The notes beneath the pieces were generated by a model. It was not told the DNA's origin. It saw only the letters and a program-made list of their open reading frames with translations, and searched no databases. Below, piece after piece: positions 26,537-34,997 of a stretch of DNA of 64,000 bases. Made by a program: the position numbers and the translations under genes. Positions within the stretch are counted from its first letter, which is position 1. The number at the start of each line of letters is the position of its first letter. The stretch lies in the NCBI GenBank assembly GCA_963782445.1, contig CAWAJM010000001.1, positions 2,852,001-2,916,000 on the forward strand, in the 5' to 3' direction. This DNA is from ZC4RG20 sp963782445. GTDB taxonomy: Bacteria > Pseudomonadota > Gammaproteobacteria > Steroidobacterales > Rariloculaceae.

Positions 26537-29500
26537 ATGGGCAGGCTCATCGAATTCGCACTGAGCCAGCGGCTGCTGGTCAGCCTGCTGACCGTGCTGT
26601 TGGCCGCGGGCGGTTACGAGGCCTTCAGGCACCTGCCGATCGACGCGTTCCCGGACATCTCGCCGACGCAGGTCAAGGTCATCATCAAGTCGCCGGGCAT
26701 GACGCCCGAGGAGGTCGAGACACGCATCACTTCGCCCGTCGAGGTCGAGCTGCTCGGCATCCCGAAGCAGACGATGCTGCGCTCGAACACGAAGTACGCG
26801 CTCACGGACATCACGCTCGACTTCGAGGAAGGCACCGACATCTACTGGGCGCGCCAGCAGGTTGCAGAGCGGCTCAACAATGTTTGGGGAGACCTGCCCG
26901 ACGGGGTCCAAGGCGGCATCGCGCCGATGACGACCCCGCTCGGCGAGATGTTCATGTTCACGATTGAGGGCGGGGATTTGACGCTCGCGCAACGGCGCAC
27001 GCTGCTCGAGTGGACGTTGCGCCCCGCCCTGCGCACGGTGCCGGGGGTCGCGGACGTCAACGTGCTCGGCGGCTACGTGCGCAGCTTCGAGGTCGTGCCC
27101 GATCCCGTGCGCATGGCCGCGCGCGGCATCGACACGCTGACGCTCGCGAACGCCATCGCGGCCAACAACCGCAACGACGGCGCGGGCCGCCTCAACGAAG
27201 GCGAGGAGACACTGCTCGTGCGCGCCCAGGGACGCATTCAGACGCTCGCCGATCTCGAGGCCATCGTCGTCGCGGCGCACGGCGGGATCCCGATCCGCGT
27301 CGCCGACGTGGCCGACGTGCGCATCGGCTCGATCACGCGCTACGGCGCGGTCAGCGAGGACGGCAGCAAAGAGGCCGTCGAGGGCCTGATCCTCGGGCTG
27401 CGCGGCGCCAACGCGGGCGCCGTCGTCGAGGGGGTGCGCGCGAAGCTCGACCAGCTCTCCTCGGCGCTGCCGCCCGGCGTCAAGATCAACGTGTTTTACG
27501 ACCGCGGTAAGCTCGTCTCCGACGCCGTCGGCACCGTCTCGGAGGCACTGACCGAAGCCGTCGTCCTCGTGCTCGTGCTGCTCGTGCTGTTCCTCGGCAA
27601 TCTGAGGGCGGCGCTCACGGTGGCGCTCGTCCTGCCGCTGGCGGCGCTGACGACCTTTCTGCTCATGCGCCTCTTCGGCATGTCGGCGAACCTCATGAGC
27701 CTCGGCGGCCTGGCGATCGCGATCGGCATGCTCGTCGATGCGGCCGTCGTCGTCGTCGAGAACATCGAGACACAGCTTGCGGCCGGCGGATCCGCCGCCG
27801 GCCGCCTGCCCCGCCTGCACATGATCTACCGTGCCGTGCGCGAGGTCTCCGTGCCGGTCGCGTCCGGCGTCGGCATCATCGTCATCGTCTTCCTGCCGCT
27901 GCTCTCGCTGCAAGGGTTGGAGGGCAAGCTGTTCTCCCCCGTCGCGCTGACGATCAGCTTCGCGCTCGCGGGATCCTTGCTGCTTTCGCTGACGGTGATT
28001 CCCGTGCTGGCCTCGTTCCTGCTGCGCGAGTCCGCGCACGGGAAGGAGCCGTGGCTGCCGCGCAAGCTCGGCGAGGTCTACGAGCCCTTGCTCCGCTGGA
28101 GCCTCGCGCACGGCAACCGGCTCATCGCCGGCGCCGCCGTCGCCCTGGTCGCGATGGCCGTCGCCTACCCGTTCATCGGCAAGACCTTCATGCCGACCAT
28201 GGATGAGGGCGACATCATCGTACAGCTCGAGAAACTGCCCTCGATCACGCTCGACCAGTCCGTCAAGACCGACGAGCGCGTACAGAAGGCCATCATGACG
28301 CAAGTGCCGGAGGTCCGGCACATCGTGGCGCGAGTCGGCTCGGACCAGATCGGCATGGACCCCATGGGCCTCAACGAGTCGGACATGTTCTTCCAGCTCG
28401 CCCCGCGCGATACCTGGCGCTTCGCGAGCAAGGACGCGCTCATCGAGGCCATCCGTAAGGTGCTCGATCAGTTCCCGGGCGTCGCCTACGGCTTCACCCA
28501 GCCGATCCAGATGCGCACGGCCGAGATGCTGACGGGCGTGCGCGGCGACGTGGCCGCCAAGCTGTTCGGGCCCGATCTCGGAGAGCTCGGCCGGCAGGCT
28601 GCGGCCATCGAAAACGTGCTGAAATCGATTCCCGGCAGCGAAAACGTCTTCGTCGCGCGCAACAGCGGCGTGCAGTACTTGCAGGTCGATCTCGACCGCG
28701 AGCGCGTCGGCCGCCTCGGCCTCAACGGCGATGATCTCGAGCGCATTCTGCACGCGCAGATCGAGGGCCTGCCGATCGGTATCGTGCAGGAAGGCGTGAT
28801 CCGCACGCCGCTCGTGATCCGCGCACCGACGCAGATCCGCGAGTCCGTCGAGGGGCTCAAGAACATGCCGCTCGCGATCGAGGCCGCGCCCTCTGCGCCG
28901 GTGCCCGTGGACGCCGTGGCCCGCATCAAGCGCGTCGACGGCGTCGTCTCGATCGCGCGCGAGCGCGGTCAGCGCTTCACCGTCATCCGCTCGAACGTCA
29001 AGGGCCGCGACCTCGTCGGCTTCGTCGACGAGGCGCGCCGGCGCGCAGCCCAGGAGGTCAAGCTGCCGCCGGGCTACTTCGTGGAATGGGGCGGTCAGTT
29101 CGAAAACCAGCAGCGCGCCGCAAAGCGCCTCGCGCTCGTCGTGCCGATCTCGATCGGCCTCATCTTCCTGCTGCTGTTCTCGACCTTCGGCTCCGTGCGC
29201 CAGGCGCTGCTCGTGCTCATGAACGTGCCGTTCGCGCTGATCGGCGGTGTGTTCGCGCTGCTGTTGACCGGAGAATACATGTCGGTGCCCGCCTCGGTCG
29301 GCTTCATTGCGCTGCTCGGCATTGCGGTCCTGAACGGCGTCGTCATGGTCAGCTACTTCAATCAGCTCCGGACGCGCGGCCTCAGCCTCGAGGAGACCGT
29401 GATCCAAGGCGCGAAACGGCGGCTGCGTCCGGTCACGATGACGGCCACGATCGCAGCGTTCGGCCTCGTGCCGCTGCTGTTCGCGACGGGCCCGGGCTCC

Positions 29501-29614
29501 GAGATCCAGCGGCCGCTGGCCATCGTCGTGATCGGCGGCCTCATCACGGCCACGCTGCTGACGCTGATTCTGCTGCCGATCCTCTATCGCCGCTTCGGCA
29601 CGAAGGAGGCCTAG
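26537..29614 (+). CDS. Heavy-metal efflux RND pump, CzcA/CusA family
   Basis: 1025 residues with 12 expected membrane helices. The family start is LIEFALSQRLLVSLLTVLLA and HLPIDAFPDISPTQVKV. The proton-path helix reads AIAIGMLVDAAVVVVEN, with Asp401 and Glu408. This DAA form resembles the CusA-like subclass more than the DFGxxxDG form of CzcA, but metal specificity cannot be set from this alone. Later motifs are FMPTMDEGDIIVQLEKLPS and the MAE-containing segment around QMRTAEMLTG. It uses proton flow to export metal ions with the adaptor and channel encoded upstream. Confidence 0.9.
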   Translation: MGRLIEFALSQRLLVSLLTVLLAAGGYEAFRHLPIDAFPDISPTQVKVIIKSPGMTPEEVETRITSPVEVELLGIPKQTMLRSNTKYALTDITLDFEEGTDIYWARQQVAERLNNVWGDLPDGVQGGIAPMTTPLGEMFMFTIEGGDLTLAQRRTLLEWTLRPALRTVPGVADVNVLGGYVRSFEVVPDPVRMAARGIDTLTLANAIAANNRNDGAGRLNEGEETLLVRAQGRIQTLADLEAIVVAAHGGIPIRVADVADVRIGSITRYGAVSEDGSKEAVEGLILGLRGANAGAVVEGVRAKLDQLSSALPPGVKINVFYDRGKLVSDAVGTVSEALTEAVVLVLVLLVLFLGNLRAALTVALVLPLAALTTFLLMRLFGMSANLMSLGGLAIAIGMLVDAAVVVVENIETQLAAGGSAAGRLPRLHMIYRAVREVSVPVASGVGIIVIVFLPLLSLQGLEGKLFSPVALTISFALAGSLLLSLTVIPVLASFLLRESAHGKEPWLPRKLGEVYEPLLRWSLAHGNRLIAGAAVALVAMAVAYPFIGKTFMPTMDEGDIIVQLEKLPSITLDQSVKTDERVQKAIMTQVPEVRHIVARVGSDQIGMDPMGLNESDMFFQLAPRDTWRFASKDALIEAIRKVLDQFPGVAYGFTQPIQMRTAEMLTGVRGDVAAKLFGPDLGELGRQAAAIENVLKSIPGSENVFVARNSGVQYLQVDLDRERVGRLGLNGDDLERILHAQIEGLPIGIVQEGVIRTPLVIRAPTQIRESVEGLKNMPLAIEAAPSAPVPVDAVARIKRVDGVVSIARERGQRFTVIRSNVKGRDLVGFVDEARRRAAQEVKLPPGYFVEWGGQFENQQRAAKRLALVVPISIGLIFLLLFSTFGSVRQALLVLMNVPFALIGGVFALLLTGEYMSVPASVGFIALLGIAVLNGVVMVSYFNQLRTRGLSLEETVIQGAKRRLRPVTMTATIAAFGLVPLLFATGPGSEIQRPLAIVVIGGLITATLLTLILLPILYRRFGTKEA

Positions 29615-29617
29615 CCC

Positions 29618-29938
29618 GTGGACGCGACGAACGCCGTGCTCTTCGTGATTTCCGTCTCGCCCGCGCTCGAGGACCAGCTCATCGACTGGCTGCTGGAGCG
29701 CGACGGCGCCCCGGGCTTCTCGAGCTGGCCGAGCAGCGGCCACAGCTCCGACCCTGCGCGGCTGAGCGCCACCGAGAAGGTCAGCGGCAAGCAGCGGCGG
29801 CTCACGTTTCAGGTGCAGCTTCCGGCGGCGCGGCTTCCGGCCTTCACAGCGGCACTGCGCGAGGACCTCGCCGGGGCCGACGTGCACTACTGGGTCGTGC
29901 CGCTCGTCGATGCGGGGTCGTTGCGCGGGTCGGCGTAA
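29618..29938 (+). CDS. DUF3240 family small protein of metal efflux operons
   Basis: 106 residues from GTG 29618, 3 bases after the pump gene. It starts VLFVISVSPALEDQLIDWLL and has KVSGKQRRLTFQVQLPAARL. DUF3240 proteins are repeatedly encoded right after CzcA-type pumps and resemble small PII-like proteins; function is unproven. Operon position gives most of the meaning: an accessory or regulatory part of the efflux system. Confidence 0.82.
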   Translation: MDATNAVLFVISVSPALEDQLIDWLLERDGAPGFSSWPSSGHSSDPARLSATEKVSGKQRRLTFQVQLPAARLPAFTAALREDLAGADVHYWVVPLVDAGSLRGSA

Positions 29939-29980
29939 TTCCCGCCGTTGGCGGCAGGCCGCCGACGGCCATCGCCATAC

Positions 29981-30104
29981 CAGGCGGAGGCTTGTGCGTA
30001 AGGGCGGTGTCGGGACGCTGAGCGCCACGGAGGGCGCTCAGCGAGCCCCCAGGGACGGGTTCACGGCGGCCCCGACACCGCCCTTACGCACAAGCCTCCG
30101 CCTG
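29981..30104. repeat. Dispersed palindromic element, copy B
   Basis: Arms 29981-30014 and 30071-30104 are a perfect 34-bp inverted repeat. The core contains the inner stem GCTGAGCGCC/GGCGCTCAGC and the GGGACGGGTTCACGGCGG segment shared with copy A. The part of the arms nearest the core (GTAAGGGCGGTGTCGGG) is identical to copy A, while the outer part differs but remains self-complementary. It lies between the DUF3240 gene and a tannase gene. Confidence 0.87.
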
Positions 30105-30213
30105 CCACCGACGTCTCCGCGCCGATGCCTCCGCCCGCGCCCGAAGGTTGACGCCGTCGCCGCCCCCGTCGAAGAATGCCCGAACAACGAGAACGACACC
30201 GGAAGGAAACCCA

Positions 30214-31749
30214 ATGAGACGAGCCACCCGCCGGCAGGCGATGCTATGCGCGTTAGCTGCCGTTGCCGTCGCCGGCCCGCTCGCGGCCGAAGCTGCGCCT
30301 TCGGACTGCGCTTCGCTCGCGAGCCACAAGGCCCCGGGCGCGGCGCTCGAGGTCGAAAGTGCGAAGGAAACGGCGGCCACCGACGCGCTGCCCGCGCACT
30401 GCCTCGTGCGCGGCGCGCTCGAGCGCCGCAAGGGCGTCGGCGGCGTCGACTACGCGATCCGCTTTGCGCTTGCGCTGCCCGACGCGTGGAACGGCCGGTT
30501 CCTGTTCCAGGGCGGCGGGGGGCTCAACGGCCGCGTGCGGCCGCCCACGGGCGCGACGGCGGCCGGCGATCGGCCCGCGCTCGCCCGCGGCTTCGCCGTG
30601 GTCAGCACGGACAGTGGCCACGAAGGCGCCGTCTTCGACGGCCGCTTTCTGGCCGACCAGGAAGCCGCCCTGAATTTTCTGTATCTCAGCGTGGGCAAAG
30701 TCACGCGCGCGGCGAAAGGGCTTGTCGCGGCGTATTACGGCCGGCCGGCCGCGCACTCGTATTTCGTCGGCTGCTCGACGGGCGGCCGCGAGGCCATGAT
30801 CGCCTCCGAGCGCTATCCGGATGCGTTCGACGGCATCGTGGCCGGCTCTCCGGCCATGCGTACGGGCTACTCGAACATCGGCATGCGCTGGGTCGAGGTC
30901 GCTATCGACGGGCTTTCGAAGCGCGACGCGCACGGCATGCCGATTCCAGGCACCGGGCTGACCGACTCGGACCGGCAGCTCATCGTCGACAAGCTCGTCG
31001 CGGAGTGCGACGCCAAGGACGGCCTTGCGGACGGCATGATCTTCAACGCGAAGGCGTGCAAATTCGATCCGGCCGAGCTCACCTGCCGCGGTGCGAACAC
31101 CTCGCAGTGCCTCGCACCGGCCAAGGTGGCGGCCGTCGAGCGGGCCATGTCGGGCCCCGTGGATGCCAACGGCGACCAGGTCTATCCCGGCTACCCCTAC
31201 GACACGGGCATCGCCGCGCACGGACCCGGGGTGCTGCCGGGCGTGCTGAACGGGGCCCCGAGCCCCGTCGACCCGCCCGTCCCGCCGACGCATCAGGATG
31301 TCGACAAGGAGGCCATCGCGGCCGCGACCGGCGTCGAGGCATTGGGGTATACGCGCGCCTGGACAAACTTGAGCTCATTTTCATCTCATGGCGGTAAGCT
31401 TTTGTTTTACCATGGAATGAGCGACCCTTGGTTCTCGGCCAACGACACGATCGGGTACTACGAGCAACTCGCCGCGGACGGCGGCGGCAGCGCGGCGATC
31501 GCAAAGTGGAGCCGGCTGTTTCTCGTGCCGGGCATGAGCCATTGCGGGGGCGGTCGCTCGCTCGATCGCTTCGACCTGCTCGGCGCCGTCGTGGACTGGG
31601 TGGAGCACGGCCGAGCGCCGGCGAGCGTGACGGCCACGGGTCCCGCCTTCCCGGGCCGCTCGCGGCCACTGTGTCCGTACCCGGCGCATGCCGAGTACCG
31701 CGGATCGGGCGATCCGGACGACGCGGGAAATTTCGTCTGCCGGCGTTGA
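30214..31749 (+). CDS. Secreted tannase/feruloyl esterase family hydrolase
   Basis: 511 residues from ATG 30214 with GGAAGGAA upstream. The N-terminus (MRRATRRQAMLCALAAVAVA) is an export signal. The alpha/beta hydrolase core has the nucleophile motif GCSTGGRE (Ser188), an acid-type site in FYHGMSDPWFSAND and the catalytic His in PGMSHCGGG (His443), plus the cysteine-rich lid typical of tannases (CDAKDGLADG, LTCRGANTSQCL). It should cleave ester bonds of gallate, ferulate or similar aromatic acids. A related protein is at 57683. The exact substrate is not predictable. Confidence 0.88.
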   Translation: MRRATRRQAMLCALAAVAVAGPLAAEAAPSDCASLASHKAPGAALEVESAKETAATDALPAHCLVRGALERRKGVGGVDYAIRFALALPDAWNGRFLFQGGGGLNGRVRPPTGATAAGDRPALARGFAVVSTDSGHEGAVFDGRFLADQEAALNFLYLSVGKVTRAAKGLVAAYYGRPAAHSYFVGCSTGGREAMIASERYPDAFDGIVAGSPAMRTGYSNIGMRWVEVAIDGLSKRDAHGMPIPGTGLTDSDRQLIVDKLVAECDAKDGLADGMIFNAKACKFDPAELTCRGANTSQCLAPAKVAAVERAMSGPVDANGDQVYPGYPYDTGIAAHGPGVLPGVLNGAPSPVDPPVPPTHQDVDKEAIAAATGVEALGYTRAWTNLSSFSSHGGKLLFYHGMSDPWFSANDTIGYYEQLAADGGGSAAIAKWSRLFLVPGMSHCGGGRSLDRFDLLGAVVDWVEHGRAPASVTATGPAFPGRSRPLCPYPAHAEYRGSGDPDDAGNFVCRR

Positions 31750-31795
31750 GCTAGAATGCTTCCCGTCCCGGCCGTTCGCCGAGGCGGGAGGCCAC

Positions 31796-33607
31796 ATGCC
31801 TGCGCCGAGCGTTCACGTCGTCTTCGCGATCGTTCTGTGCGTCGCGGCCATCGCTCTGTTCATGCGCGACGAGGTGCCCGTCGAATCGACGGCGCTGCTG
31901 GTCCTCACCGTCATCCTCGTTTGGTTCCAGGCCTTCGCCATCGAGGCGAACGGCCGGCGCATCGGCGCTACGGATTTCTTCGGCGCCTTCGGCGACGAGG
32001 CCGTCGTCACGATCACCGTCCTGCTCGTGTTGGCTCGCGGGCTCGAAACCACGGGCGCGCTCCAGTCCGTCGGCCAGGTCCTGGCGGGTCTATGGCGGCG
32101 CCGCCCGCGCCTCGCGCTGCTCTCGACGCTGCTGATCGTTTTTGCGATCAGCATGTTCTTGAACAACACGCCCGTGGTCGCGGCCGTGCTGCCGCTGCTC
32201 GTCGCCGTCTCGCTCGAGGCGCGCACGTCGCCGTCGAGCGTGCTCATGCCCGCGGGCTTTGCGACGATCATCGGCGGCATGGCCACGCCGATCGGCACGT
32301 CGACCAATCTGCTCGTCATAGGCGTCGCGGGCAGCCTCGGCCAGAGAGAATTCGGCATGTTCGATTTCGCGCTGCCCGTCCTCGTCGTGGGCGGCATCGC
32401 GATCCTGTATCTGTGGCTCGTCGCGCCTCGCCTGCTGCCGGCGCGCGCGCCGCCCATGACCGACGTGGCCCCGCGCATCTTCGATTCCGTGCTGCGCATC
32501 GACGAGGGCAGCTACGCGGCGGGCCGGCCGCTGTCCGAGGTCCTGGCCCGCACGCGCGGCCGCCTGCGCGTGGAGCGCATCACGCGCGGTGCGTTGACGC
32601 TGTCGAAGCTGCCCTCGGTCATGATCAAGGCCGGGGACCGCCTGCACGTGCGGGATACGCCCGTGCGCCTCAAGCAATTCGAGCGCGAGCTCGGCGCGAC
32701 GCTCATGACCGGCGAGTCCGGCAACGACCGCGGCCTCGGAAGCTCGCAGCACCTGGCCGAGGTCGTCGTGACCCCGCGCTCGATACTCGATCGCGCGAGC
32801 CTCGAGTCGACCCCGCTGCTTTCGGCCTATGAGCTCCTGCCCGTGGCGCTGCATCGGCCGGGCCGGCTCGCGGCCGAGACGGCGCAGGAGGACGTGGCCC
32901 GCACGCAGCTCGACGCCGGCGACGTCGTGCTCGTGCAGGGCGACGACGCGGCTCTCGATCGCCTGAAACGCTCGGGGCAGGTGCTCGTGCTCGACGGGCG
33001 CTTCGCGCTGCCGCGCAAAGCCAAGGCGCCCGTCGCCGCGGCAATCATGGCGGGCGTGGTCGCCTTCACGGCCGTCGGGGCGCTGCGCATCTCGATCGCC
33101 GCGTTCCTCGGGCTCGCGCTGATGCTCGCGACGCGCTGCATGAGCTGGCGCGAGGTCCTGGCCGCCATCGATCGACGCATCATCCTCGTCATCGTCGCGA
33201 GCCTCGCGCTCGGCACCACGCTGACGGTCACGGGCGCGACGCAGTACCTCGCGATGCTCTTCGTCGCCGTGGCCGGCTCGCTGCCGATCCCTCTCGTGCT
33301 TTCGAGCTTCCTGCTGCTCATAGCGCTGCTGACCGAGATCGCGACGAACAATGCCATCGCGGTGCTCGGCACGCCGATCGCGATCAGCGTTGCGCAGCAG
33401 CTCGGCGCGCCCGCCGAGCCGTTCGTGCTTGCCGTGCTCTACGGCGCGAACATGAGCTACATGACCCCCTTCGGCTACCAGACGAATCTGCTGGTCATGA
33501 GCGCAGGGGGCTATCGATTCTCGGATTTCCTGCGCGTCGGCATCCCGCTGCAGATCATCATGTGGCTCGGAATGTCGATCGTGCTGCCGCTGCGTTATGG
33601 GCTGTAG
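31796..33607 (+). CDS. SLC13/DASS-type anion permease with central TrkA-C domains
   Basis: 603 residues from ATG 31796 with GGGAGG upstream. Two membrane halves are each marked by a transporter hairpin: FLNNTPVVAAVLPL with ATPIGTSTNLLVIG in the first, and TEIATNNAIAVLGTPIAISV with TPFGYQTNLLVMSAGGY in the second. Between them, about residues 215-410, are two TrkA-C-like regulatory domains (SYAAGRPLSEVLARTRGRL, GDRLHVRD, GDVVLVQG). Proteins of this form move dicarboxylates, sulfate or related anions. It converges with a porin gene. Confidence 0.88.
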   Translation: MPAPSVHVVFAIVLCVAAIALFMRDEVPVESTALLVLTVILVWFQAFAIEANGRRIGATDFFGAFGDEAVVTITVLLVLARGLETTGALQSVGQVLAGLWRRRPRLALLSTLLIVFAISMFLNNTPVVAAVLPLLVAVSLEARTSPSSVLMPAGFATIIGGMATPIGTSTNLLVIGVAGSLGQREFGMFDFALPVLVVGGIAILYLWLVAPRLLPARAPPMTDVAPRIFDSVLRIDEGSYAAGRPLSEVLARTRGRLRVERITRGALTLSKLPSVMIKAGDRLHVRDTPVRLKQFERELGATLMTGESGNDRGLGSSQHLAEVVVTPRSILDRASLESTPLLSAYELLPVALHRPGRLAAETAQEDVARTQLDAGDVVLVQGDDAALDRLKRSGQVLVLDGRFALPRKAKAPVAAAIMAGVVAFTAVGALRISIAAFLGLALMLATRCMSWREVLAAIDRRIILVIVASLALGTTLTVTGATQYLAMLFVAVAGSLPIPLVLSSFLLLIALLTEIATNNAIAVLGTPIAISVAQQLGAPAEPFVLAVLYGANMSYMTPFGYQTNLLVMSAGGYRFSDFLRVGIPLQIIMWLGMSIVLPLRYGL

Positions 33608-33656
33608 CAGACTGTCGAAAAGCGCGCCGCCAGAGGCCCTTTTTCAACAGCCTGCT
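33606..33656. repeat. Inverted repeat between convergent carrier and porin genes
   Basis: Arms 33606-33621 and 33641-33656 are 16 bases long with two mismatches; the outer ends read AGCAG and CTGCT, and the inner ends AAAA and TTTT. The position between two convergent genes suits a bidirectional terminator; the sequence also looks like a remnant of a repeated element. Neither reading is proven. Confidence 0.45.
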
Positions 33657-33661
33657 CGCGC

Positions 33662-34894
33662 TCAAAAGCTCAGCTGGCATTGGAGCATCAGCAGCCGTTC
33701 GCCGGGCCGGTTCGCGCCGCTCGCCGCGCCGCCCCGGAACCGCGTGCGCTGATAGGCGGCCGAGCCCCGGAGCCAGGGCAGCGGAAACCAATTGACGCCG
33801 ACAGCTTCCGTGCGCGCCCGGCTCACGGCGACGGCCGGATCGGCAAAGGAGGCGGCGGCGCCAGCGAAGGCTCGGTCGTCGGCGGCGAAGGTCGAGAGCC
33901 TGGCCGCGATCTGGACCGCTCCGCGGCCGCCAGCCGGGCCTGCGAGGCCGGCAGGCTCGCCCGTAACGAACCATTCGCCCGTGATCTCCCAGGCGTCGTG
34001 CGAAAGCGCCGCGCCGCGGCTCAGGTTCGCAACGACGGCATGCACGTCCTCGCGCACGCGCACCCATTCGGCCATGACTCCCGCCGGCCCCTTGAACCAA
34101 TACAGCTGCGGCACGACCTGCACCCGCCTGCCCGCCGCGAAGCTGCCGGCCGAGCCGCTTCGATAGTCGAACAAGGTGACGTGCCCCGGGCTGCGGTAGG
34201 CCGGCAACAGCGGCACCGTCGCCGAACCGCTGAGGCTCGCGCGAGTCAGGCCGAGCCCGAGACCCAGCGTGCCGCCGGCCCGTCCTTCGAGCGGCCGTGC
34301 AAGGAGCCGCAGGGCCAGCTCGGCGTTGCCGTCCTCGGGGCCCTGGCCCCCGCGCCCGTCATGAATGCCGTCGAAGGCCGTGAGCGCCCAGCTGAACCGG
34401 CGGCGCCCGCCCGTGAGCCGCAGGCCCAGGTCGCGCTGCGGCAGCAGCTCGTTGACGATCGAACGCTCGACGAGCACGAGCTCGCTCGAGGGCTGAGAGC
34501 CCTCGAGCCCGACGGAAGGCTTGAACTCACCGGCACGCAGTGCGAGGCCGCGCGCAAGCCGCGTTTCGACGTAAGCGCCGATGATCCGGGCGCCGCCGCT
34601 ATCGACGTTGGGCGTGATCCGAAAGGCCGTCCGGCGGCCGAGCCGGCCCTCGAGAATCGGGCGCGCTCGGCGCACGAGCCACTCGTTCATGGGCCGCCCG
34701 GCCGCGTCGCTCGTAAACAGGCGGCCGTCGAGCTGCAGCAGGCCGCGCAGGCGCAGCTGCCACATCCCGTCCGCAGAGGTCAGCACGAGCCCGGCCGGCC
34801 GCGTGTCGGCGCCGGGCTCCGCGGCAACGGCGGCGCGCAGGAGCAGGCCGGCCGCGGCCAAGACGGCAAACCCCGCCATGCAATGGATCTTCAC
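33662..34894 (-). CDS. OprO/OprP-like outer membrane porin
   Basis: About 410 residues from GTG 34894 (MKIHCMAGFAVLAAAGLLLR); ATG 34879 is an alternative. After the signal peptide the protein reads DGMWQLRLRGLLQLDGRLF and NEWLVRRARPILEGRLGRR, typical of phosphate-selective porins O and P. Repeated amphipathic strands and a C-terminal Phe (LLMLQCQLSF) fit a beta barrel. It could admit anions, perhaps with the neighbouring SLC13 carrier, but that pairing is inferred from position only. Confidence 0.8.
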   Translation of the reverse strand: MKIHCMAGFAVLAAAGLLLRAAVAAEPGADTRPAGLVLTSADGMWQLRLRGLLQLDGRLFTSDAAGRPMNEWLVRRARPILEGRLGRRTAFRITPNVDSGGARIIGAYVETRLARGLALRAGEFKPSVGLEGSQPSSELVLVERSIVNELLPQRDLGLRLTGGRRRFSWALTAFDGIHDGRGGQGPEDGNAELALRLLARPLEGRAGGTLGLGLGLTRASLSGSATVPLLPAYRSPGHVTLFDYRSGSAGSFAAGRRVQVVPQLYWFKGPAGVMAEWVRVREDVHAVVANLSRGAALSHDAWEITGEWFVTGEPAGLAGPAGGRGAVQIAARLSTFAADDRAFAGAAASFADPAVAVSRARTEAVGVNWFPLPWLRGSAAYQRTRFRGGAASGANRPGERLLMLQCQLSF

Positions 34895-34916
34895 GGCGTC
34901 TTGCACCGCCCCATAG

Positions 34917-34988
34917 AAAAGGGGGCCAGAGCACGGCCCTGACCCCCGATTGCTTCGATGCTCGAAAAAGGGCTCTGACCCCTTTTTT
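34917..34988. repeat. REP-like hairpin cluster upstream of the porin gene
   Basis: GGGGGCCAGAGC (34921-34932) can fold with the following GCCCTGACCCCC, and also with a more distant GCTCTGACCCC (34972-34982) flanked by T and A runs. The repeated GGG(T/C)CAGAGC/GCCCTGACCCC theme looks like a repetitive extragenic palindrome. The T runs on its right side (34983-34996) could also end a rightward transcript. Confidence 0.5.
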
Positions 34989-34997
34989 CCTTTTTTC

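Noticed and set aside
26501..30028. A 1175-codon open frame on the minus strand
   Set aside because: It is the antisense of the RND pump gene, whose family motifs, start and operon overlaps are clear. Long antisense frames are expected at this GC content.
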